From: Taeniopygia guttata
Lineage: Eukaryota > Chordata > Aves > Passeriformes > Estrildidae
Direction: 5' to 3'
NCBI RefSeq assembly: GCF_048771995.1
Contig: NC_133024.1
Coordinates: 54,099,001 to 54,163,000, forward strand
DNA: 64,000 nucleotides
Shown here: positions 1-9,785 of the stretch, piece by piece
Layout: every line of letters starts with the position of its first letter
Position numbering within the stretch: the first letter of the stretch is position 1
Translations under genes and position numbers: made by a program
Notes under the pieces: model-generated
Database searches by the model: none
The model's input: the letters and a program-made list of their open reading frames with translations, nothing else
What the model was told of the DNA's origin: nothing

Positions 1-125
1 TAAGCCCAGTGCAGCGGGACCGCGGCAAACCCCGGTCCCCTGAGGGGACAGTTAGCCGGAGGGGTCCCGGGGGGCCGGGGAGGGACGGGGGACAGCTGCA
101 AGTGACCCCCGAAAGCCGCAGAACT
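1..125. other. CpG-rich patch at window edge, unassigned
   Basis: The first 125 bases are very GC-rich with several CpG sites (for example around 13-25 and 55-90). Composition switches abruptly to AT-rich DNA at about 130. No open reading frame or repeat family is recognisable. It could be the edge of a CpG island, or part of a repeat whose other end lies outside the window. Confidence 0.4.
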
Positions 126-313
126 CCTTTTATAAATTCCAAAATTAGCTTCTGAACAGTGCAAAGCCACTGATGTTACAAAGTTCAGTGACCTGTAATA
201 ACTATTATTTTTTTCCATTGACCCATTGTAATGATTGACCTGCAGTGGAACTAGCAATACTCAATAGCAGATTTCCAATTTTTTTTTTTTGTGTTCCATT
301 TTCCAAGAGACAA

Positions 314-340
314 ACACACACACATACACACACACACACA
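314..340. repeat. (CA)n microsatellite
   Basis: A run of alternating A and C about 27 bases long, interrupted once by a T. A typical dinucleotide simple repeat. Confidence 0.85.
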
Positions 341-2084
341 TCTCAGTCTACATCAGACAGGCCAGATTTTAATCTGGTTATGCTTTTGGTGACAATAAAG
401 CTATAATCATAAAACAAGAAGGTAATGGATGAATGTCTAATAACTAAATACAAATCAATAGACCATTGTGAAGGAAAAACAAAGATAATTTTATGTCTTA
501 ATAAAACCCAAGAAATCAATATTCATTACATTATTTTATGTGGAAACAACTGTGTTTATGTTTACAAAAGCTAGTATCAGGTTGTGCTGAAAGGTGAGCA
601 ATGGGTGTTACTGTTGCAGAAGGTTAAGCATGGTAATCCAGATCTCAGGAAGAAATTTGCTCACTAAAAATTAGTAACATATATGCTAGATATACATATA
701 GCATACATATCAGAATGAGACGTTTTAATATTGGATAGAGGGGGGAAAGTGACTGTTTTCAATAGTTCACTTTGCAAGTATCTCTTCCTGCATTAGTTAA
801 TATTTTAAAAATATATAGAAATCACTTATTATCAAATGAAGTATTAATTCAAGAAAAGTATTTTATTTTCAGTGACCCTATATAGACAACTACCTTGAAT
901 AACATACAGACAATACAACAGAGACATTTTAATTTTTCTGTCTTTGCAGCACAATGTGCACAATTCAAATCAGGATTTATTCAGTTCTCATTACTGTAAG
1001 GTTCCTTGGACTGTTAATTTTTGCTCAGCTTTAAGATCTTGTCAGTCAATTTACTTACAATCCATATTCTATATATAGGTTTTCTATTTATGCACATATC
1101 AATTTTTGAAGAAATGTACCAGAAAAGCAGTCTCCCATGTAAAAGCTATTCCAGCTAGCAGTTCTATGCTCTTGTTCATTGGGTAGACAATTGAAATTGA
1201 GCTTTTTATATCCCTAAGGAATAGGGAAAACGCTAACATGCTGGTTATGTTGTTGACACTGTAACATTAGACAGTACATTACTACAATAAAATATGAAAT
1301 AGAAATTTGCATTAATCGCTATTTTTTTCACAATCCCATATTACAATAAATGAAGAGAAAAAGGTTTTACCCTTGCACAGAGGCTGCACATTTTCCCACA
1401 AATTATGCATTTTGATTTTTCAACAAAACAAATAAATTATTTTTTCCCTGAAGAAAGTCATTGCACTAAAAAGTAAAACACTAGATAATTTTATTCTATG
1501 CTGGAGGAAATGCCTTTTGACTTTTATTGAACTGCTTGCTGGGTTTTTGATTTCTTAAACCAAATTGTTATTACATGGATTTGTAGACGTGCAGAACTAG
1601 GAATAGAGAAGTTGTCAAACATTCGATATTTCAGTGCTGCTTAAAGAAATATAATTTCAAATTTGTTAAATTAAAGTGCTATCTTATTGTGGGTAAAAAC
1701 AAACATCAACATGTTACAAATAATTTTCTTCACTATCTGATCTACACTGTATAACTATGAAGAAAAAGTGATGTCTGGTGAATAAAGCTAGTACTTTAAA
1801 AAATAATGTATATAATGAATTTTACTTTCTGAAATTCTGTTAGGGATAGACTTTTTTTTTCTCTGTCAGATGTAATTATTATGTAAGATGTAGCATCTGC
1901 AAATGTGTCTTGATTGATAATTTGTGAGAATGAGGTGCTAGTGTCTCTACATTTAGGCTTTTTAGACTTAACAGTAGTCTCAAAGAATATTGCTGATTAT
2001 TTTAAGAGTACGGCTTAAAGTCACATCTATTTTAAAATATAACTGCTGTGCCTGCACACAGCCTTCTCTTTCTCCATAATCTAC

Positions 2085-2116
2085 TTTTAAACAGATAAAA
2101 TTTTAAACAGATAAAA
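2085..2116. repeat. 16-bp tandem duplication
   Basis: Two identical adjacent copies of the 16-mer ttttaaacagataaaa (2085-2100 and 2101-2116). A small local duplication in AT-rich DNA. Confidence 0.85.
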
Positions 2117-2283
2117 TTTAAGCATCTACATTAAAGTTTCTCACTGTAGCCTGAAATTTTAGTTGAGAGAGAGAAAGAAAACAATTTGTCTCACTTGTTT
2201 TAGACACCTCTGCTTTCACTTACATACCCTGAAAATGTCTATATTTCAGGAAGAAAAAAATGCCCTAGACTGGATGCCTGATA

Positions 2284-2337
2284 AAGTTAGTTAAAGTTAG
2301 AGTAAGTAAAAAGTTAGTTAAAGTTAGAGTAAGCAAA
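2284..2337. repeat. 27-bp tandem duplication
   Basis: Two adjacent 27-base units (2284-2310 and 2311-2337) that differ at one position. Each contains the shorter echo gttagttaaagttag. Likely a replication-slippage duplication. Confidence 0.85.
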
Positions 2338-5300
2338 TCCCACTCTTTCTAATGAATAATATTCCCTTTTCACTACATACAAAAGTTGAACAAGACAGAA
2401 GTACAGTTTTGATCTGACTGAAGGCTTTTACAAACTCAAGAAAATCTGTATTTGGATGAACCTCAGAACAGGTTTGGCTCCAACCATTTGTTCAGCTCTG
2501 CCAAGGGAAACCAGGGCCTCTGCAGAGAAAACACTATTGTCTCTTATCTGTGTGCGACCTGAGTGATCAGACTAACATGAATAATAAAGCTTCTATCAGC
2601 TGCAAGATTTCTGAAGCATACAGCCAGAATATTTTCCTATTATCTAAAAAGTAGCTTAGGCGTTAAGTTGTTTGGTTTTACTATCTTCATTTCATCACAG
2701 ACATAAAAATGTGGTAAATCCCACTGGGAGTTGGTCAATCCACTTGTCTAAATAAAAGATGCAATTTGGGTCAAATTCCAGAACACATAGTAATTAACCT
2801 GCATTCAATAAAAACTTTTTTGGGTTGTTCATGAATTTTGGTGAGCAAGGAATATGCTAACATTAGGGAAATACAGCTAACAGCTAATTAAGAATTTTTA
2901 CCTGACTATAGACTGATGGAAAATGACAGAATCTGGTCCTTGGAAAATTCATGTAACAATTTACTGTCAAGGAAGCAAATGTCCATCCCCCATGGCCAAA
3001 AAGCTCAGGTTAAGCTACAACGTATGGTATGTTTTTCAGAACAGAGCTAAGCAGTTCAGGAAAAAAATGCATACTGACAAGGAAAAATACATACAAGGAA
3101 ACATACAAACATGCCTGTTTCATAGGAAAAAAGAAAGGCTGAAATATCATTGGATCTGCTGCAATCAGAAGAAAAATGCTCTGTATTGCTGCACTATATC
3201 CATTGTCTAACGATTTCCAACACAGAAAACTGAATGGGATTTCAGACTGTTGGTAGCTGGCTTAGAAGAACTATCTGACACTCATGTCTTGATGTCTTGG
3301 CTACCTGGCATATCACAGGGCTTCTTCAGTGCATTGTCCTCCATTGCTGTGAGCAGTGTTCTCCCCTCAGAGGTGGCTTCTGGCATTAAAAGGTTGCCGC
3401 TTCAGCTCAGAAGCTATGGCTTAATGTCAATGAGAAGTCAATTAAGAAATATCTACATATTCATGACACTCTCATAACTTGCAGACATTATGTACACAGT
3501 GAGCTGGCAGAAGCTGAAATGTTGTTCCTGAACTACTGTGATAAGGACTGTAATGAAGCACTTATGGTATTAATAATTTTTAGGAGTGTCATATTAGTAC
3601 TATAGCTCAGCTTGTGCTTTGGCTTTTACTAAACAAGAGTTGTTTCATTATTATTTTAAGTCTTACACATGAAGTCAGTGAAAGCAAATGTTCATATGCT
3701 GTGTAATACAGTATAAAAAACTCTGGTAAAAAGATGTGCTGGAATATAAATTGAATTAAAGTCTTCTTTCCTCTTATAATTTAAGAAAACTATATTTAGT
3801 TAATAAATTTTGAATTAGGTTTTCTTTTGAAAATAAAGTTGTGATCAGACTAAAAAATATATTGAATATACATATATCTTTCTCACTGCTGGACTATATT
3901 GACATTTTTCCAGATAAAAAGAAAAGTACAAAATGTATGGAGACATATACAAAACATCATAACCAAAGAATTCATACTTCTATGAAACCTCAAAATAATC
4001 TGAGGAAGAAGTTGGTGAAGTGTGTCAAATATTTTGTTTAGAAACTGCAGAGGGCTTTTTTTTTTTCTCAAGTCTCTTTTCTCTGCCACTGTTTATCAGC
4101 TCTGATTTGTGATACTTCAACATAGCAGTCCCCCATAGACACTAAGCTAACCAGATGGGAAAATCTCATCCACCTTTGTCAGCTTTCCTATCAAACACCA
4201 CTTTGCCTCATGGGGTATTCCTTCATAAGTTTAGAAACTGCTTTCACACATTAGCTACTTTCTTGTAAGCTTGTCATGACCGCAGCAGAGTTTTGTTCAT
4301 AAAAAGCTGTTGAGCAGAACCTTGCAGATTCACCTTGCAAGAGCTGGCAAGAACCGGCCCTTTGAAAGGGTAGCTGGAGATTTGAGTGATATAAACCCCA
4401 AAGAGTTGTCCACTTTCCAGCCCGACTGTTGCTTTATTCAAGCTGGACCCAGAGTTTCTGCTGCCTTACAGTGACACAAGGGAAGGCAATGCCAGGGTCC
4501 CTCTCCTGCTGTGTGCCAAGAATGGAATGATCATTGCTAGGTCTGATCTACAGTGACACAGAATGATCACAGCTTTCAGTAAAGCGCAAATACCAGATGC
4601 TCAGTACTTCTGTGAGAAAGGTCACTATCTAATATTCATAAGAGTCTTTCACACTGTAATCCACCATCCTGCACAGGAAGTTCAGCATGTAAGGCATTTT
4701 CCTTACTAAGCAGCAGAACAATAAAAAGTTGTATATTGCTAAAAGTTTAAAAGATCTCTTTTACTTGCCCTGTATCTCTTGCAGTTTAAAATCTTCAGTG
4801 AAGTCACAGTCTGTTAGTCATATGGTTTTCTTAATTTTCCTGTGACTAGAAATCAATACTCACACTAGGGCTTTCACTGCAAAATAGTTTCCCCACTGAA
4901 AAGCACGTCTCAAAGTATCACACTGACTGTAGTCTTACAAAAGTTGTCATGTGAATCAGTTGAATTTCATTGATGGGGAAATCTCATGCCACAGTCTTCC
5001 TTCTCAAGCCGCAGGTTGTTGCAGAGAGCTTTTTGCTAGATTGAGGGGGCAACATGTCCCTGCATCCCTGCCTCTTGTAAAAGTTGCACACATGGCTACA
5101 GTTGCCAGCCATGCCAAAAGATACTATTTGATATTCTCTTTCAGAAGTGATGGTCCTGAATGAATCACCTGGGAAGGTTCCCATCTGCCACTGGAACTCT
5201 GCCCACAAAAACTAGGCACTTCAATTGACTATCAATACCTATGTTCTTTATTCAGGATAAAGTAAAATAAATACTTTATTTTTACTGTATCAATAATGTA

Positions 5301-7782
5301 CTTTTTCTGTCTTGGAGGGCTTGTCACTAGATCTCAGACTTGCGGTTTGTGACACACTTGAGGCAATCAGGAATCCCACAGAAATGCTCTCACTTGTTCC
5401 TTCTCAATCACTAATTGCAACATGAATCTTGGATGCAGTGATAACCAGATTTTATGTAGTGAGATGCAAGTTAAAAAGATATGTTTAACTACATGTGGTT
5501 GAATGGAATTAGGCTCATAAATTGCTAACATCTTTGTGCCAGAAAACATAACTCAGTATAGAAATATAATTAAATCAGTTCAGTGTTTTCCTGCAACTTT
5601 GGAAGGAATTCTTCCCCCAAAATAATGAGTGAAGGAGACAGTTTGGTACCTTTTCCTGCTGTTTCTCTCACACTCCTCATTCAATATCCCACACACAGCT
5701 GTAGTACTTACTTCTCCTTAAGCAGGCTGGAGTAGTTCTTAACCAGGAGATTTATTAGACACATTAGTCTTTAAGGAGCCTTTGAGACTTACTAGATGAT
5801 TCTGATGTCTAACAAAATAAAATATTATAGAGGTACCAGATGCTCCAGAAAACTTTTAATTCTGCTGTTACACCTGTGCTTTAATAAAACAAAAGTAATC
5901 GAGTATAATGAAAACCTGAATACTATAACAGTAAACCCTATCAGTGGCCCAAGGGAACTGCAGTGGATGTAATATTATGAAAAATGGTGTAGGAATAGGT
6001 CAGTAATTCCAAAAGCATAAGAGGAAGCAATAACATAAAAGGAAACTGTGACATCAGAGAAACAAAAACCAAAACTTAATGGTAGAATTTTGTAGGGACT
6101 TCAGTCTCATTTATGAGAAGATTACCAATCCACTAAAACTAAAATTATAACGTCTATGAATTCTAACTCCACATAAATCAGTGTCAAAATCAGACTGAAA
6201 TCCGAATGAGTCAATATTTCTGTTGAAATTAATAAAATTAGAGCTGATATGAGTCAACTAAAAGCATCTGCCATGCATATCCAGTCAAACTACCTTAAAC
6301 AGGATTGAGTTTATTGGCACCTTTAACACCAAACACTGTTCAGAACAGTGCATATGGATGAGCATCTAGTAAAGGACTAGGGTAGTTTGATTTCTTTCTT
6401 AAATTATACATGTTCACTCTGAACTGTATACACTGCATTGTCTGTTCTATTTGTGCCAGAAATGAATGGCAAAGATATAAACAATTTATAAGGGCAGTAC
6501 ATACTGAGTGGTTTCAAAACCCTAGAGATTAATGAATAATAAATAAAGCCATGCCTTTTTTTAGTACCATAATGCTTCACTGTTTAGCGCACATATGATT
6601 ATTGTGCTAATGTCATTTTTGGAATGAAATAGTTATTAAAATCACAATATATTTCCAAGAGTTTCACTGAATAAAGCAGAGCCTGATTCCACTCCCATTT
6701 ACTTTAGCGAGAATGAGGTAAAGCTGTAATTCAGACAAACAGTATTGCACTATTTATATTTTAGGGATGGAGGATACAGGACAAAGGAATTAGTATGATT
6801 TGTTTACAGTCCCAGAGAAAGTCAGTCTTGGAAGTTTTTGTTTCTATTCTATGCTATGCTATGAAGTTTGTGCCATAGCTATCATTGTCACAACACCCAA
6901 GAACATCCCAAGAGTTGCTAGACAATATGTTTTGTATGTTTCACTTATTATTTGCTTTTGAAATATGCAATTTTACAAGACTCAGGCATTAAGATGGTTT
7001 TGGACTGGGATTCTAATTACAGGGGGTTTTGCTTCTTTGCTTTGGATTAGACATGGAGTTTGTCTCATGGAATTGGAAAAGGAAAGGGAAGAGTAATTTT
7101 TATTTTAACTGAAGAAAAATATTTTTCTGTGCTCTGTGTTTTTAGTGATTAGCTGAGAACAAATGCCTGCACACTGTGCTTGCCACTGAGAATGGAGACA
7201 CTTAAGGTGGTGTTCAGGCCCTGTGATTTAGTGAGTTTCAACTCCCACACAAACTTTACCTCTGCAAAGGGCAGCTCTACTGTGCTTGAGAGTCGCAGTA
7301 CTCAAGCTTTCAGCAGCAGCCTGGATTCAGACCATTGAGCACTTTCAGGCTAAAGATAGACATGTAAAATTCTATTTGAGATGTTGCAGACAGACAGTGC
7401 AAGTAATGCTGGGGAGGTTAGTAATCCTTTTGTCAGTCCAACATGTTAAATGAATGTGTAATTGATCTTGCACTATCTAAAGTTCTGGTAATTTCACATC
7501 TGTTTCTATGGCAGGCTTATAGTCTAGCTAATAGTGACTGGAAACTATAAAATCAAAACACATAATTTTCTGCCGCAGAGGACCTTTGAGTTCTTAGCCA
7601 GCAGAAAATCGTAGTTGCTGCTTTAATTCAGCAGGACACTCTTTCCACCAATCAAATGCTTACAATCTCTTCAAAAACATAACTTTCATCTTGTGCAGAA
7701 GCAAGCTGCTCAATTCACCAAGGCTCCGCAACACCAATGCAGCTGTTAATTCTCAATTTGCCTGCTGAGACTCGCTCCACAA

Positions 7783-8090
7783 CATAGAATTTCAGAATGG
7801 TTTGGGTTGGAAGCAAACTTAAAGATCATCTTAGTTCCAACACCCCCTGGTCAAGAGCAGGGATGCCAGCCACTAGATCAGGTTGATCAGGGCCCCATCC
7901 AATCTGGCCTTGAACACATCCAGGGATACGGCACCCACAGGTTCTCTGGGCAACTTGTTATAATGCCTCACCACCCTCGGAGTAAAGAATTTCTTCCTTA
8001 ACATCTCATTTAAATCTGTTCTCTTTTAGTTTAAAACTGCTTCCCTCGTTCGATAACTATCGGCCCATGTAAAAAGTCGCTCTCTGTCCG
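7783..8090 (-). mobile_element. CR1 LINE 3' fragment upstream of PCDH20
   Basis: On the plus strand the segment begins with the complement of the CR1 terminus (catagaattt) and continues with the familiar order of antisense CR1 blocks. These are a trough like ggtttgggttgg, then the 'gatcatc...ccaaca' block, the 'ctgggcaacttgtt' block, the 'gtaaagaatttcttcctta' block, and finally the 'aaaaagtcgctctct' block. The element is therefore on the minus strand and is a 5'-truncated 3' end, as is usual for CR1. It ends against the CpG island of PCDH20. Family assignment is by recognition of the consensus; no subfamily is claimed. Confidence 0.85.
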
Positions 8091-8278
8091 CTTTCCACAG
8101 ACGAAGAACAAGCCGAGCTTATTTTATTTTTAATATATTTTTCCCGCCTTAGTTTACAGACGGGTCTACCTTCTTTCCCTGGTCCCAGCGCTGCCCGGGC
8201 GAGCACACACACTCCCAAGAACCCCGCTCTCCGCCGTGGCCGCGGGCTCGGCACCGCGGCCGCTTCCCTCGTTGCCCA

Positions 8279-8374
8279 CTCTGCTCCCTGCCCGCTCTGC
8301 TCGCTGCCCGCTCTGCTCCCTGCCCGCTCTGCTCGCTGCCCGCTCTGCTCCCTGCCCGCTCTGCTCGCTGCCCG
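8279..8374. repeat. 16-bp x 6 tandem repeat (32-bp x 3) in CpG island
   Basis: Six adjacent 16-base units of the form ctctgctcNctgcccg. Position 9 alternates strictly C, G, C, G, C, G, so the higher-order unit is 32 bases repeated three times without any other change. The array lies 268 bases before the PCDH20 start codon. Such perfect homogeneity suggests recent expansion, and copy number is likely to vary between individuals. Confidence 0.92.
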
Positions 8375-8551
8375 CAGCCCGCGGCGCTGCCGCAGCCTCC
8401 GCGGACGCGCCCCCGCGTCTCGGCCGCACGCCCCGCTGCCAGCCGAGCCCGTGACTGCTCCGCCACTCCGGCCCTTCCCGCGGCGGAGGGGGAGTGTCCT
8501 GGGCGGCGCGCACATCCCGGCCCAGCCCAGCGCGGCGGCGGCGGCGGGGGA

Positions 8552-8635
8552 ATGGGCAGCCGCGGGGAGCAGAAGCGGCGGGCGGGCGGCGGAGCGGGCG
8601 GGCTGCCGGGGCGCAGCCGGCGGCGGCAGCGGTAG
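8552..8635 (+). other. Upstream ORF, 27 codons, in PCDH20 5' leader
   Basis: An ATG at 8552 has purine G at -3 and G at +4, a strong initiation context. It opens a 27-residue frame rich in Arg and Gly that ends at TAG 8633-8635. The stop lies 6 bases before the PCDH20 ATG at 8642, and both ORFs are in the same frame. The stop therefore rules out N-terminal extension of PCDH20 beyond 8642. If transcription starts upstream of 8552, ribosomes would meet this ORF first, which could dampen or tune PCDH20 translation. Whether it lies in the mRNA is unknown. Confidence 0.55.
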
Positions 8636-8641
8636 CCGGGC

Positions 8642-8692
8642 ATGGAGCCCCCGGGCGGGCGCGGCTGCTCCAGCGCCCGCGGCAGCCTCCAG
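8642..8692 (+). CDS. PCDH20: Protocadherin-20, coding exon 1
   Basis: This short exon encodes 17 residues beginning MEPPGGRG and ending GSLQ, the cytosolic-side head of the signal peptide. The ATG has G at -3 and G at +4, and an in-frame TAG lies two codons upstream. The exon ends in cag followed by gtatgg, a good splice donor. The break is in phase 0 and joins the acceptor at 9785/9786, giving ...GSLQ-HLLLFLLFVGPF. From memory, human PCDH20 also has about 17 residues before a very similar HLFLFFLFVGPF block, which supports this model. The exon lies inside the CpG island. The residues themselves are weakly conserved, so the main support is position, phase and splice sites. Confidence 0.8.
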
Positions 8693-9785
8693 GTATGGGC
8701 CGGGCGTGGGAGGGGGGGACGCGCCGCGTCCGGCCGCCCGAGCCCGACCGCGCACGCAGCAGCGAAATTGGCAACAAATTGGCAGAAAAAGCACCAAAAA
8801 ACAACCAGACAAACCAGACCGTGTATGCGTGGATATGTTTGTTGGGTCTTTTTCTTTCCAAAGATCAGGGCAGCCGCGAAAAGTTTATGTTTGTTGCTGC
8901 TGCCGGCGCGGGTTGTGGCAGAGAGCCGCGGAAAAGCGAATGGGTGATTAGAAAGAGGGTAAGGAGGAAAAATTTCCTCCGTGCAGACGATGCCTGAAGT
9001 TACTTTCGGGGAGCTCCCTTCCATCTGTCTGTAGCGGGCGACACGCTCGCCAGCGCGGGCAACTTGCTCCGCGCAGCCCCTCCGCTCCGCGGCTCCTGCG
9101 CAGCTCGCGTTGTCCGCCGGCAGCAGAGGGACCCTGCGGGGTGGCGCAGGGGTAGCCGAGGACCCGTCACGGCGGGGCTGGAGCCGCCTGCTCCGCGGCC
9201 ACAGGAGGCAGGGGCACCCCCGGAGCGCGGCAGCTCCGCCGGGACCCCCGCGGGATGCGTGGAGCTGGCCGCCTCCCCGCTGCACCGCGGGACCCGTGAA
9301 CATGTGGGAAAAACAGCTTTTCGGGACGGGGCTGGAAGTAGGGGCAGCGAAGGACGCGTTTCGGGTTTCTGCTGTGTAAGGGGAAGGGGGAGAGCAAATG
9401 TTTGGGGATGCGCAAGAGGATGTCCCGGTTTGGAATGCGGTTGTGGTTGGGAGGAGAGGTGCCGCTGGGTGAGACGGGGACGAGCTTGGGGCGGGGGCAA
9501 TAGGGAGAATGGCACGTCGGGGCGCAAGTGCTGCTGGGGGGCGGGGGGAGGCAGGGTGCCCCTGGGCCATCCTGGCACTGCGTATTTGCTGTGGGGGATG
9601 CAGCTGGTGTTGCCTGGAGGGTACAGATGGTGATGCCCTGGAAGTAGCTGCTGTACTGGGAGGGTGGTGGGGAGAGGAAGTATAGCCTTATGTTGCTGCT
9701 CACTGCTCGAAGTGGCAGGGGGGGAGGCAGTGGGCGGGGGGAAGCTCCAGCCCTTCCTCACACCCCTGTGCTTCTCTCTTCTCAG
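8693..9785 (+). other. PCDH20: PCDH20 intron 1 (1093 bp, phase 0)
   Basis: The intron begins gtatgg and ends in a pyrimidine-rich tract leading to ctcttctcag at 9785. The first part is within the CpG island; the rest is G-rich and then C/T-rich. An ATG at 9690 opens a frame that continues through the acceptor into exon 2, adding 32 residues (MLLLTARS...) before HLLLFLL. This could only be used if the intron were retained or transcription began inside it. I treat it as intronic. Confidence 0.75.

Larger units (their letters stand above)
126..7782. other. Intergenic AT-rich DNA upstream of PCDH20
   Basis: About 7.6 kb with stop codons in all frames and no recognisable gene. The short open frames here (for example 2923-3210 and 3250-3477) show no domain or family resemblance. 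It contains a CA microsatellite, two short tandem duplications and runs of A or T. Distal regulatory elements for PCDH20 are possible, but nothing in the sequence identifies one. Confidence 0.7.
8150..9600. promoter_or_regulatory. CpG island with presumed PCDH20 promoter
   Basis: About 1.45 kb of strongly GC-rich DNA dense in CpG, contrasting sharply with the AT-rich DNA upstream. It surrounds the first coding exon and most of the first intron. GC-box-like runs (gggcgggcgg and similar) lie at about 8575-8620, just before the start codon. I see no convincing TATA box at a suitable distance, so a TATA-less CpG-island promoter with dispersed initiation is likely. The transcription start cannot be fixed from sequence alone. 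In human PCDH20, promoter CpG methylation has been linked to silencing in tumours, which makes the island a plausible control point. Confidence 0.75.

Noticed and set aside
8149..9570. 473-codon open frame on the minus strand, and other long frames on both strands of the CpG island
   Set aside because: GC-rich DNA has few stop codons, so long frames appear by chance. The translations are low-complexity Pro/Arg/Ala/Ser with no domain. The frame also overlaps the tandem repeat, PCDH20 exon 1 and part of intron 1.
9690..9785. ATG at 9690 as the PCDH20 start
   Set aside because: A splice acceptor in the same frame ends at 9785, and exon 1 at 8642-8692 joins it in phase with a better match to the known N-terminal layout. 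Kept only as a possible alternative start.
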